Below, piece after piece: positions 33,408 through 42,204 of a stretch of 64,000 bases of DNA. The position numbers and the translations under genes are program-made. This DNA comes from an uncultured Lachnospiraceae bacterium (GTDB taxonomy: Bacteria; Bacillota; Clostridia; Lachnospirales; Lachnospiraceae): assembly GCA_947630485.1 (NCBI GenBank), contig CANRHU010000004.1:1-64000 (forward strand), read 5' to 3'. The notes under the pieces were generated by a model. The model saw only the letters and a program-made list of their open reading frames with translations, searched no databases and had not been told where the DNA came from. Positions within the stretch are counted from its first letter, which is position 1. Each line of letters starts with the position of its first letter.

Positions 33408-34631
33408 TCATTTCAGCCGCGTATAGCCTCCCGAGGAGGTGCAGGGGATCGTGACGACCTCTGTCTCGAATCGGGAGGCTTCTCCGTCCTTTAACACCAC
33501 CTTCAAAAGCTCCGTCTCCGGAATGCTGCTGCCGAACACGAAATTTCCCAGGCTGTAGGCAATGGGCTTTCCGGCGTAGGTTTCGATCTCCTGCAGCACA
33601 TGAGGATGGCTTCCGACTACCAGATCCGCACCGGCATCGATATACTGCCGGCCCATGTTCCGCTGGTAATCCTCCGGAACGGTGTTCCGCTCGATCCCCC
33701 AATGGACATAGACCACCAGATAATCGCACTTTTCCCTGGCCGCGCGGATTTCGCTCAGCGGCAGCGCCGGATCATAGGTGGAAAATACGCCCGGATGGTC
33801 CGCTCCGGCCGCCCAGCTGGCCGCCATATAGACGCGGCTGGTGCCGAGAAAACCGATCTTTTTGCCTTTTACCTCCAGAATTTCCAGCTTCTTCGCCTGC
33901 TCCAGATTCTCCCCGGCGCCCACATGGAAAATTCCCGCGCCGTCCAATGCCGCCAGGCTGTCGGTAATGCCCTCCGGGCCGAAATCCAGGATGTGGTTGT
34001 TGGCCATGGTCACAATGTCAACGCCCATCTCCGAAAGCATGGACACCTTCTCCGGAGGGATCCGGAACGTGAACTGCTTGTCTGCCGCCGCAGTTCCCCG
34101 GTTCGTGAATGGAAATTCCTGATTCACCATAAAAAGATCCGACGCGGCGATCTCCGCGCGAATCCCCTCATCCAGTACTCCCGCGATACCCCCTGCCCGA
34201 TTGTAGGCATTCATCACATGGTCGGAAAAATAGACGTCGCCCGCGAAGAGAAGCGTGATATCGCCGGTTTCCTCCGTGTCGTTCTCCGCTTCCTGCCGTT
34301 TTTCCGAACCGTCTGCCGTCCCGTCACCGGCGTAATTCCCCGCCTGGTCTTCCGGCACGGCCGCGGTCGTCAGCTCAACCACAGCGGCTGTCTGCTCCTG
34401 CTCCAATCTCTTACTGTCCGATCGTCCGTCCTCTGTCTGCGCGCCGGCCGCATCCGCCGTCTCCGAGGCCGCAGTATGATCTCCCGGCGCAGACGGCTGC
34501 CAGAGTCTGCTTCCCTCCCGCCTGATCATTAAGACACCGCAGGCCGTCAGGCAGAGAAGGAGCGCCGTAAGTCCTGCCAGAAGCGCGGCGCGCGGCGGCC
34601 GGCTTCCTCCGTCTCTTCTCTTTCCGCTCAT
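33408..34631 (-). CDS. CapA-family (poly-gamma-glutamate-type) metallophosphatase-like protein
   Basis: A 407-residue protein with an N-terminal membrane or lipoprotein segment (LTALLLCLTAC), an Ala/Glu/Thr-rich linker, and a CapA/PgsA domain: ITLLFAGDVYFSD, VTMANNHILDFGPEGI, YLVVYVHWG and VVGSHPHVLQEIE carry the metal-binding Asp/Asn/His set. The family takes part in capsule polyglutamate export or wall processing; many gut members are of unknown role. I chose ATG at 34631; a GTG at 34664 is the alternative. Convergent with the ECF gene, 6 nt apart. Confidence 0.85.
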   Translation of the reverse strand: MSGKRRDGGSRPPRAALLAGLTALLLCLTACGVLMIRREGSRLWQPSAPGDHTAASETADAAGAQTEDGRSDSKRLEQEQTAAVVELTTAAVPEDQAGNYAGDGTADGSEKRQEAENDTEETGDITLLFAGDVYFSDHVMNAYNRAGGIAGVLDEGIRAEIAASDLFMVNQEFPFTNRGTAAADKQFTFRIPPEKVSMLSEMGVDIVTMANNHILDFGPEGITDSLAALDGAGIFHVGAGENLEQAKKLEILEVKGKKIGFLGTSRVYMAASWAAGADHPGVFSTYDPALPLSEIRAAREKCDYLVVYVHWGIERNTVPEDYQRNMGRQYIDAGADLVVGSHPHVLQEIETYAGKPIAYSLGNFVFGSSIPETELLKVVLKDGEASRFETEVVTIPCTSSGGYTRLK

Positions 34632-34656
34632 CGTTTTCTCATCCCCATTCGGTCTT

Positions 34657-35010
34657 TCATACACAAATCCATTCCACCGCCTGCGCCTCCGCGGCCGAAG
34701 GCGGCGTCATTTTCCTAAGCAACGCCTCGATCTTATCTTCCGCGAGCGGGACGCAAAGGCGCACCCATTCGATCCGTTCCGGAGAGAGACCATATTTTTC
34801 GGCCGTCCGGCGAAGCGTCTCCATGGACGCCGCCGTCTTATACTTTGAATCTCCCAGATAACGCAGCAGGCTTTCCCTGTATCCTCCCGTAAGGTAATGG
34901 CCCCGGCTCTGCAGAAGAAGACCGCCGTCCCCGTCAAAGAAGACGGCGCTGTTGGCCCCGTCGATCTTTTCTTCCACCACCAGATGCCGCCCTGCCGCCG
35001 CCGACACCAA
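34657..35010 (-). pseudogene. Remnant of an RNA ligase (Rnl2-like) gene
   Basis: The only frame gives about 115 residues. HLVVEEKIDGANSAVFFDG is the nucleotidyl-transfer motif I of DRB0094/T4 Rnl2-type ligases, followed by LLLQSRGHYLTGGYRE, also family-typical. The N-terminal ~35 residues are missing because stop codons lie directly upstream, and after GYRE the sequence jumps to a helical stretch (SKYKTAASMETLRRTAEKYGL) without the other catalytic motifs. Intact relatives are roughly 200 residues or more. It looks like a gene with internal deletion. No polynucleotide-kinase partner is left. Confidence 0.6.
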
Positions 35011-35108
35011 AGACAGCTACTACAACATTTACCACAACCAGGAGGATTTTTCAACGTCTTTTTCTCTTACGGTTCTGAAGGTTTTGGGTATCGTTCCGAA
35101 ATCCGCTC

Positions 35109-36062
35109 TCACTCTCCGGTCTCAAAGACCGGACGCCCCTCCGCGTCCCACTTGACGCGCATCAGCAGTACATGGCGGTTCGGATTGTACAGCGGATTCC
35201 CGTCGATTTCACTCTCGGTCCGCGCATGGTACACCATGACCGTATTGCCTTCCCCGTCAGTGGTGAAGGAATTATGGCCCGGACCGTAGATTCCGTGCTC
35301 CACATTGGAGGCCAGCACCGGATGGCGCTCCTTCCGCCAGGATCTGGGATCCAAAAGATCCGCGTCCTCATCCGCGGTCAGCATACCCATACAGTATGCC
35401 GCTCCGGTCTCGCTGGCAGAATAGGTGACGAAAATTTTGCCGCCGTGCCTGAGAACGGCCGGCCCTTCATTCACCCAGAAGCCCACCCGCTCCCAGTCGT
35501 AATCCGGCGTCGTCAGAAGCACCTGCACGGTCTTAAGCTGGCAGGGAGATTCCATCTCCGCAATATAGAGATTGGAAATCTGTTTGCCGACGCCAACCTT
35601 TTCCGCCCAGATATAATACCGTCTGCCGTGATTTTCAAATACCGTGGCGTCCAGGGAAAAAGCGCGGAAAGAGAATTTATCCTCGGGCGCGGCTTTCATC
35701 TTGCCCTTCTCGGTCCATTTATCTTTTATCGGATCCTGTCCCTCGCACTCCAGTACGTAGGGCCTGATCTTCCAGGGACGGTCCGTCTCGCCGCCCGCGA
35801 AATATACATACCACTTTCCATCCAGATAATGAATCTCCGGGGCCCAGATATGCCTGCTCATGGGGCCGAAGCGGTGCTTATGCCAGATCGCGGTCTCCTC
35901 CGCGTCGTAAAGCCCGCCCAGGGTATCGGCGCGGCGCAGCACGATCCGGTCATATTCCGGCACCGAGGCCGTGAAATAATACGTTCCGTCTGTATGTCTA
36001 TATACATATGGATCCGCCCTCTGCAGAATCCAGGGCCGGTTCCATTTTAATTTCTCATCCAT
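35109..36062 (-). CDS. Cytosolic GH43 glycosidase, probable alpha-L-arabinofuranosidase
   Basis: A 317-residue five-bladed propeller enzyme without signal peptide. ILQRADPYVYRH gives the general-base Asp (near residue 17), FSLDATVFENHG the middle Asp, and GFWVNEGPAVL the acid Glu. It would remove arabinofuranosyl (or xylosyl) residues from imported oligosaccharides. It is downstream of the second import module but separated from it by a terminator. AGGAGG lies before the ATG. Confidence 0.88.
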   Translation of the reverse strand: MDEKLKWNRPWILQRADPYVYRHTDGTYYFTASVPEYDRIVLRRADTLGGLYDAEETAIWHKHRFGPMSRHIWAPEIHYLDGKWYVYFAGGETDRPWKIRPYVLECEGQDPIKDKWTEKGKMKAAPEDKFSFRAFSLDATVFENHGRRYYIWAEKVGVGKQISNLYIAEMESPCQLKTVQVLLTTPDYDWERVGFWVNEGPAVLRHGGKIFVTYSASETGAAYCMGMLTADEDADLLDPRSWRKERHPVLASNVEHGIYGPGHNSFTTDGEGNTVMVYHARTESEIDGNPLYNPNRHVLLMRVKWDAEGRPVFETGE

Positions 36063-36134
36063 TGTCTGTTCCTCCTACTGTTTCTAAGTCTTCTGCCATT
36101 CTGGAATATATTACGAAAAATACTTAAGTCAGTT

Positions 36135-36148
36135 CTATAATATTATAG
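36135..36148. promoter_or_regulatory. 14-bp perfect palindrome upstream of the cytosolic GH43 gene
   Basis: CTATAATATTATAG. It contains TATAAT on both strands and may serve as -10 region and/or operator for the GH43 gene starting at 36062. Confidence 0.4.
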
Positions 36149-36168
36149 AGATCATTGAACAATTTACT

Positions 36169-36204
36169 AAAAATGCAGGAGGGGAACACCCCCTCCCCTC
36201 CTGC
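36169..36204 (-). terminator. Terminator of the arabinan import operon
   Basis: Perfect 11-bp stem GCAGGAGGGGA (36175-36185) / TCCCCTCCTGC (36194-36204), 8-nt loop, then ATTTTT on the minus strand. It follows the second solute-binding protein gene. Confidence 0.88.
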
Positions 36205-36226
36205 GTAAGGCATTTTCTCTTTGCGC

Positions 36227-36274
36227 CCCCTATTTCTTTATAAGCACGCTCCCGCGCGCCCCTATTTCTTATAA
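36227..36274 (-). repeat. Pair of direct repeats related to those at 5104-5154
   Basis: CCCCTATTTCT(T)TATAA at 36227-36243 and 36259-36274. On the minus strand each reads TTATAA(A)GAAATAGGGG, close to the TTACATAAGAAATTGGG units before the response regulator. Confidence 0.5.
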
Positions 36275-36283
36275 TGCCGCCGA

Positions 36284-37846
36284 TTATTCTGCCGGGGTCA
36301 GACCAGCGTCGGCCATAGCCTGCTTGTTGTACTCGTTGGCCTTCTGGGTCAGCTCGGCCACCCAGTCGTTGGCGTTGCTCTGGCCGGTAAATACGGAATC
36401 CTCAACGCCCGCGTAAGCGCCCGCGATGAACGCCGCGAAGCCCGGAATCTGGCAGTCGCCGAACGGAACCACGCCGTGACGGACCTCTGCGAAGAAGTCG
36501 TCAAAATACTTGCCGTACTTCTCGTCCTTCTCGGTGATATCGCCGTCGTCATGCATGGACGGGAAGAAGGTCGCCTGGAAATCAGCCCAGATGTCCTCAT
36601 CCATAGTCAGCGGGCAAGGCATGGACTGCTGCCATACATACACGTTGGCCGCGTCGTCGAACAGGGTCTTGTAGCCTTCCATCTTATACTTCCAGCCTTC
36701 CAGGCCCCAGCCCATGAACTTCAGAAGCTCATAAGCCTCTCTCGGATGCTCGGTGCCGGAGGAGATGCCGCCGAAGTCAAGAACGCCGAACTTATACTTC
36801 ACGTCGTTGCCTTCCACGGAAGGAGTCGCATAGGGAACGAACTCGATGCCCTTGTTCCTGTAGTCGTCGGTATCAAACAGGTTCAGATAGGTCCAGAACG
36901 CGTCGATCTGGAAGCCCAGTCTGCCGGAGTAGGCAGCCCAGTCGGTGGAACCCTGCCATGCAATCAGCTCATCCTCGGTTACCGGAGCGCGGTACTTGCC
37001 GTTGATCAGCTCGGCCAGCGTATTCACGCCCACTGCCCAGTCGTTCATGTCGAATTCCTTGCCGTTCCAGCCGAACTCGCCGATGGCGTTGGGGTTGGCG
37101 GCTACCGGATAGTAGGTTACGATGGAATGGAACTGGTTGAAGCCGTAGATGCCCTCGTCAGGAGAGGTTACGTCCTTGAACGCCTGAACCATCTCATCCC
37201 AGGTCCAGTCTGTCGGAGGCATTTCCACGTTCAGCTTCTCAAACACAGCCATATCGGCGTAGATGGCGTCCGGGAAGAACTTGATCGGTGTCGCCAGCTT
37301 CTGGTTGGAGCCGTAGTATCCCAGCTTCGCGCCGTTGATGGACGGAAGGATGTTGTCGTTCTCCGGGTCGTTCTCCCAGTACTCGGTCATATCGCCAAGA
37401 AGACCGTTGGAAAGGGCGAAATCGCAGTTGCCCAGGATCATGAAGCAGTCCGGCGTCTGGCCGGTGCTGACCAGGTTCAGCAGGGTGTTGTTGTAATCCT
37501 CGCCCGCTACCTCATAGATCACGTTGACCTTGATGTTCGGATGAAGCTCGGTGAACTTCTCCGCCAGATACTCGGTCAGAACCTTATTGTCAAAGTTCAT
37601 GTAGGTCAGAGTAATCTCCTCATCCGTCAGAGGCGGAAGCGCGGACTCTGCTGCCGCTGCCCCCCCGTTTTCATTGCTGCCGGCATCTCCGGCAGGAGCC
37701 GCGGTCTCGGAGCCGCCCGCCGCGGCGGTAGTTCCCGCCGCCTGGGTCTCGCTGCCGCCACTGCTGCTTCCGCCGCCGCAGGCGGTAAGAACGGCCGTCG
37801 ATACCATGGCCGCGCACAGAAGCGCGCTGGTTAATCTTTTCTTCAT
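36284..37846 (-). CDS. Sugar ABC solute-binding lipoprotein (family 1)
   Basis: A 520-residue lipoprotein: signal with VLTACGGGS, Ser/Gly/Thr/Ala linker of ~50 residues, then a SBP_bac_1 fold (ITLTYMNFDNKVLTEYLAEKF, NIKVNVIYEVAGEDYNNTLL, MVQAFKDVT). It binds arabino-oligosaccharides or a related sugar for the two permeases encoded just upstream. GGAGG precedes the ATG; a strong hairpin (37876-37901) separates it from the permease gene, common where binding protein is made in excess. Confidence 0.93.
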   Translation of the reverse strand: MKKRLTSALLCAAMVSTAVLTACGGGSSSGGSETQAAGTTAAAGGSETAAPAGDAGSNENGGAAAAESALPPLTDEEITLTYMNFDNKVLTEYLAEKFTELHPNIKVNVIYEVAGEDYNNTLLNLVSTGQTPDCFMILGNCDFALSNGLLGDMTEYWENDPENDNILPSINGAKLGYYGSNQKLATPIKFFPDAIYADMAVFEKLNVEMPPTDWTWDEMVQAFKDVTSPDEGIYGFNQFHSIVTYYPVAANPNAIGEFGWNGKEFDMNDWAVGVNTLAELINGKYRAPVTEDELIAWQGSTDWAAYSGRLGFQIDAFWTYLNLFDTDDYRNKGIEFVPYATPSVEGNDVKYKFGVLDFGGISSGTEHPREAYELLKFMGWGLEGWKYKMEGYKTLFDDAANVYVWQQSMPCPLTMDEDIWADFQATFFPSMHDDGDITEKDEKYGKYFDDFFAEVRHGVVPFGDCQIPGFAAFIAGAYAGVEDSVFTGQSNANDWVAELTQKANEYNKQAMADAGLTPAE

Positions 37847-37875
37847 ACTTGAATCCTCCTTGTTTTTTTATAGCA

Positions 37876-37901
37876 GCCCGGCCCCCGGTACGGGGGCGGG
37901 C
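37876..37901. other. Intercistronic GC-rich hairpin before the solute-binding protein gene
   Basis: GCCCGGCCCCCG / CGGGGGCGGGC arms around a 3-nt loop. On the minus strand it is not followed by T, so it is more likely an mRNA stabiliser or processing site than a terminator. Confidence 0.55.
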
Positions 37902-37920
37902 GAACTACTTTTTTGAACGA

Positions 37921-38934
37921 TTACTCGCCGGTGATACCGGTACGGTCTACGCTCTCCACGAACTGCTTCTGGAGCACGAAATACATCAGCAGTACCGGAA
38001 GGATGGACAGCATCGTCGCCGCCATTTTGATGCCCTCGTTTAAGCTTCCCATGGCGTCTCCGGTTACGGAAGCGCCGGCAGTGCTGTAGCTGTCGTTAAA
38101 GCCTTTCAGGGCAACCATCAGGGTATTCCACTCGCTGCCGCCCAGGATACCGCAGACATACAGCTGGGTCAGGTAAGACTCGTTCCAGTACCACACGATG
38201 GAGAACAGAAACACCACCAGGATGGCCGGGGCCGCGGACGGCACCGCGATCCTGAAGAAGGTCTTGAAATGTCCGCAGCCGTCGATCTTCGCCGCCTCGA
38301 TCAGAGCCTGCGGGATCTGACGGAAGAACTGGTAAAAGATCAGGATGTAAAGCTGCGACTTGATCCCCTGTCCCAGCAGGGACGGCACCACAAAGGCTGC
38401 CAGGGAATTCAAAATCTTCATGTCATTGTACAGCAGATAGTTAGGCATCATCGTGATCTGCGGCGGCAGGATGAAGGAGAAAATCAGGATCCCCATCATC
38501 ACTGTCTTAAGCGGGAAATCATACCGGGCGAAACCGTATCCGATGACGCCGCACATCACCACGTTCACCAGCGTTGGGACGCCGGCGATGACCACCGACT
38601 GCCACAGGGTCTTGACGAAGTTCATGCTGGTAAACGCGTCGATATAGTTCTTCACATACAGCACGCTGGGAATCCAGTTCACCGAGCTGTCCAGCAGGTC
38701 GGCGCGCTGCATGAAGCTCTTGCTGATCATATAAAGCAGCGGATAGATGTAGACGAATCCGATACAGATCAGCAGGCCGTAGATGGCGATCAGCTTGCCG
38801 GCGCCCTGGGTATCCTTGGAACCGAAGAACCATTTTTTGACCGCGTATTTGTCAATTTTTCTCCTCGGAGCCGCAACTGCCTTAGCGCCGCTCTTTGATT
38901 GGTTTGCCTGCGCGTTTTGCTTCTTGCTTTGCAT
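37921..38934 (-). CDS. Carbohydrate ABC permease (MalG type), second importer
   Basis: A 337-residue membrane protein with six helices. A basic N-terminus precedes LIAIYGLLICIGFVYIYPLLYMI; the EAA loop is EAAKIDGCGHFKTFFRIAVPSA. AAAGGGGAT precedes the ATG, which is 53 nt inside the preceding permease gene. It forms the channel with the next protein and imports the sugar bound by the 520-residue lipoprotein; the ATPase must come from a shared MsmX-like gene. Confidence 0.93.
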   Translation of the reverse strand: MQSKKQNAQANQSKSGAKAVAAPRRKIDKYAVKKWFFGSKDTQGAGKLIAIYGLLICIGFVYIYPLLYMISKSFMQRADLLDSSVNWIPSVLYVKNYIDAFTSMNFVKTLWQSVVIAGVPTLVNVVMCGVIGYGFARYDFPLKTVMMGILIFSFILPPQITMMPNYLLYNDMKILNSLAAFVVPSLLGQGIKSQLYILIFYQFFRQIPQALIEAAKIDGCGHFKTFFRIAVPSAAPAILVVFLFSIVWYWNESYLTQLYVCGILGGSEWNTLMVALKGFNDSYSTAGASVTGDAMGSLNEGIKMAATMLSILPVLLMYFVLQKQFVESVDRTGITGE

Positions 38935-39928
38935 ACCGGATCCCCTTTCTCTTTAATTTCTTCGCCAGCTTCTCCTGGTGTTTCATCTCCTGGCGGGCCT
39001 TCTTGGCCTGCTTCGCGTACACGTCCTTCTTAAGCATCAGGGCGGCGGCGAACACCAGAACCAGAACGGTCACGATCACCGCGTACAGCCAGGCCATGGC
39101 GGACGCGTAACCGTATCCCTTGCTTCCCGTCGTACCGAACATGGCGTCCTTGATCGTCTCAATGATCGTGTTCTGCTCGTTGTTGGACAGGAAGATAATG
39201 GTATAGACCACATTTAACAGGGTCATGTTCTTGATCGTCGGCAGCGTGATCTTCCAGAAGCACTCCCAGGTGGAACCGCCGTCGATCTTGGCGGCCTCGT
39301 AGAGCGAGGTATCGATCTTCTGCACCGCGGCCAGAAAGATCAGAATCTGGATACCGGAATACCACAGATACATGACGATGTTCTCAAACAGGCCCATGAT
39401 GGCGTCCTCCAGGAAATCCGGCAGGAAGCCGATCAATCCGCTGATCGCGCTGGTATTCATGGACGGGATGGAGCCCGCGCCCTGGCTGACCAGCTGTTCC
39501 ATCACGGGACCGGAAGCGATGATCACAGGCAGGAAGAAGATCAGCCGGAAGAAGCCTTTTCCTTTGATCTTGCTGTTTAAAAGCAGCGCGATGATCAGCG
39601 CGAACACTACGATAACCGGAGTGGCCAGCACGGTCTTCATCAGATAGGCCACCAGCTCTGTCGGGAAGGTGGCGTCCTCCTGAAGGATCTGGGTAAAGTT
39701 CAAAAGTCCGATGAAATTCACCTCACGGCCCTTCGGCGTGATTCTCACGTTGCTCAGCGCGAAGTTGAAGGACTGGATCAGCGGGCGGATCACGAAGATC
39801 GCCGCGCCGATAATCCACGGCAGCACGAAGAAGTAACCCATCATGTTCTCACGCTGTTTCAGTGAGAGGCGGTGTCTCTTCGTCACAGGAGCCTGCGGCG
39901 CTTTCTCATTTTTCCCATTCTTACTCAT
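38882..39928 (-). CDS. Sugar ABC permease (MalF type), second importer
   Basis: A 348-residue membrane protein with six helices (MGYFFVLPWIIGAAIFVIRPLIQS at its start) and the EAA loop EAAKIDGGSTWECFWKITLP. The tail is Lys/Arg-rich. Start overlaps the DUF5696 gene by 4 nt. Confidence 0.93.
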   Translation of the reverse strand: MSKNGKNEKAPQAPVTKRHRLSLKQRENMMGYFFVLPWIIGAAIFVIRPLIQSFNFALSNVRITPKGREVNFIGLLNFTQILQEDATFPTELVAYLMKTVLATPVIVVFALIIALLLNSKIKGKGFFRLIFFLPVIIASGPVMEQLVSQGAGSIPSMNTSAISGLIGFLPDFLEDAIMGLFENIVMYLWYSGIQILIFLAAVQKIDTSLYEAAKIDGGSTWECFWKITLPTIKNMTLLNVVYTIIFLSNNEQNTIIETIKDAMFGTTGSKGYGYASAMAWLYAVIVTVLVLVFAAALMLKKDVYAKQAKKARQEMKHQEKLAKKLKRKGIRYAKQEAKRAGKPIKERR

Positions 39929-42204
39929 CCGACCTCACCTACCTTATAGGACATGGCCTCAATGGTCATGCCGTCATATTCGACAGCGTTCCCGCTGTGG
40001 TTTACATAGACCTTCACGCCGTTTGAGTAGGTGACGATGGCGAGATCGTCAGCGGTTCTCTGATGGTCTACGATGGTTGCTCCGGCTATGGCGTCATTGA
40101 CTTCCTTTAACTTCTCGTAGTACTCGACAATCTCGCTCTTGTACACCGAATATTTGGAGGTGTACAGATCGGAGGAATTCGTGTACAGCAGATCCACCGG
40201 ATCTTCCCATGTCAGGTAGAAGGACGGATAGATGCCGGTCTCTACCAGCTCCAGGAAATACTCGCTCCGGTTGGCCTCGAAGTTGGTGTAGTCCGCGTAC
40301 ATCGGAAGGATTCCCTTTAAGGCGATGGACATGAACGGAACTTCCTTGTCGGTGAAGACGTAGTTGGAAGTGTTCACCGGCATACCCATAATGCCGCTTG
40401 TCAGGCCCCAGTATTCGGAGATCGGCTGCTCCATCAGGATATCCATATCCTGGGCCGCGCTTGTGATCGCCGATTCCAGTACGCTGAGCGTATCCGACCG
40501 GTTGTAAAGCTTATTGTTGTAGTTGTAGCTGAACAGGTGGTTCGTGATGCCGGTCAGCGCCAGCTGCTTAATGCCTTCCTTCTTATAGGAAGCCAGGGCG
40601 CTCTGCAGTCTCTCCACCGCCTTGTCGGGCGTCTGGTAGTTGAAGTACTCGTAGATCTCCTTGTAGGTATCCTCCTCGTAGACGCTCTCGTTCAGCTTCT
40701 TGATGATGTTGAAGGTGGTATTCACTGTGTCCGGGTTGGCGCGCAGGGCGTCCTGATACAGGTAGAACTGAATGCCCTTGCCGTTTGCCTCCTCGACCAG
40801 CTTGGTCAGATCATGGGTGCCGCCGATCTCACTGTCCGCCTTGTACTTGGTGATCGGGACGCTCCAGATGCCGCCCTTCTGCCAGCCCTTGTACACCGTC
40901 GTGATGTCGGTGACGCCGCTGGCCGCCAGGTCGTCGTAGATATCCCGGATGTTGTCCGTGGTGGTCATGGTCACGGCTTTCTTGCCGATGATGCCGTTCT
41001 CACGGTCGCTCCCGAGGAAATCAAGCTTGATCCTGAAATCCGTATCCTTCGGGGTCAGTCCCTGGTCGTTCAGCAGATACTCGCGGTATCTGACCGCCAT
41101 GCCGGCGTAATCCGCCTCGTCGCCGCCCAGGAAGATGTACCTCATCTTCAAATCGCACTGCGAATGACGGCTTTCCTGCAGCTTGACGGAAGCGGTGGCT
41201 TCCTTGCTCAGAAGCTGCGTGTAGATTCTCCGCATGGTAAACCGGGGAGTGATCCAGTTGTAATTGGTAATCGCGCCGTTCGGATACGCAATGATTCTGG
41301 AATCCTCAGCGCCGCTCTCGATAATGCTTAACACCGCCATCTGGGAATCCGTGTGGACCATACCGAAGACCGGCGCCAGCACCGGTTCGCCGTCGTTGAT
41401 GGTCTGATACTCATCCCAGAACAGGCTCAGCACATAGGTCTCGTCCACGCCGGCGTTGCTGCCCCAAACGCTTAAGGTCTGCGGGGAACTGAACCGTCCG
41501 TCGTTGTCCTCCAGATAGATCAGGGAACCGTTCCCATCCGGCACGAACATATAGCCGCTGCGCTCCGCGGAATACGTGTAGCCCAAAAACGGGTAAATGT
41601 AAATGCTTCCGATGGTCACGGGCGTGGCCGCGTCCGCCTGCTCCTCCACGATGGAGCTGTTGGGAATCTCGGCGGTAAATCCGTCGTCTGTCAGGGTCAC
41701 GTTCAGCGTCATCCTGATCTGATACTTGGTCAGGTTGATGTCCGCCGAGAAGCCGTTATCCGTGTAATTGACGCTGATCTCGGCTCCGCCCGCCGTCAGG
41801 TCGCTTCTCTCCTCGTTGAGGCCGTTTAAGATATCAAATCCCAGGCCGGAATGGATGAAGCTCTCCCAGGTCTTATTCAGGGTGCCGTCGCTCTCGCCGA
41901 CAGTGGATTCCATGATGGCCCCGGTCTTCTTGTCGCGGATGATAACGGACAGCGTGGGCTCATAGAGGTAAAGCTGCAGGTTATCGTTCTCCGCCACCAG
42001 CTTGTGATCGTTGATCGTATCGCCGGGATTCGCGATGATGGCGTCCTTAAGCGCCTCCCTCTTTTCCTCCGCCGTAACCTCCACGTCGGCGACCGCGCCG
42101 GTATTCTCCGTGGCGTACGCCGTCATGGGAGCTGCCAATATGGCTCCTGCGAATATCCCTGCCAGACCGTTTACGAGATAACGTCTCCAGTTTTTATCTG
42201 CCAT
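39925..42204 (-). CDS. DUF5696 protein, secreted, possible TIM-barrel glycosidase-like
   Basis: A 759-residue secreted protein with signal peptide (LVNGLAGIFAGAILAAPMTAYA). The middle looks like an alpha/beta barrel (SGVTDITTVYKGWQKGG, KLVEEANGKGIQFYLYQD) and the end like a beta domain (TYSNGVKVYVNHSG). DUF5696 proteins occur next to sugar importers in Lachnospiraceae and Paenibacillus and have no established function. The fold reading is my inference. It overlaps the preceding YIP1 gene by 11 nt. It is placed between the two permease pairs. Confidence 0.85.
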   Translation of the reverse strand: MADKNWRRYLVNGLAGIFAGAILAAPMTAYATENTGAVADVEVTAEEKREALKDAIIANPGDTINDHKLVAENDNLQLYLYEPTLSVIIRDKKTGAIMESTVGESDGTLNKTWESFIHSGLGFDILNGLNEERSDLTAGGAEISVNYTDNGFSADINLTKYQIRMTLNVTLTDDGFTAEIPNSSIVEEQADAATPVTIGSIYIYPFLGYTYSAERSGYMFVPDGNGSLIYLEDNDGRFSSPQTLSVWGSNAGVDETYVLSLFWDEYQTINDGEPVLAPVFGMVHTDSQMAVLSIIESGAEDSRIIAYPNGAITNYNWITPRFTMRRIYTQLLSKEATASVKLQESRHSQCDLKMRYIFLGGDEADYAGMAVRYREYLLNDQGLTPKDTDFRIKLDFLGSDRENGIIGKKAVTMTTTDNIRDIYDDLAASGVTDITTVYKGWQKGGIWSVPITKYKADSEIGGTHDLTKLVEEANGKGIQFYLYQDALRANPDTVNTTFNIIKKLNESVYEEDTYKEIYEYFNYQTPDKAVERLQSALASYKKEGIKQLALTGITNHLFSYNYNNKLYNRSDTLSVLESAITSAAQDMDILMEQPISEYWGLTSGIMGMPVNTSNYVFTDKEVPFMSIALKGILPMYADYTNFEANRSEYFLELVETGIYPSFYLTWEDPVDLLYTNSSDLYTSKYSVYKSEIVEYYEKLKEVNDAIAGATIVDHQRTADDLAIVTYSNGVKVYVNHSGNAVEYDGMTIEAMSYKVGEVG

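Noticed and set aside
34952..35155. 67-codon plus-strand frame near the RNA-ligase remnant
   Set aside because: It overlaps two minus-strand coding regions and has no start signals.
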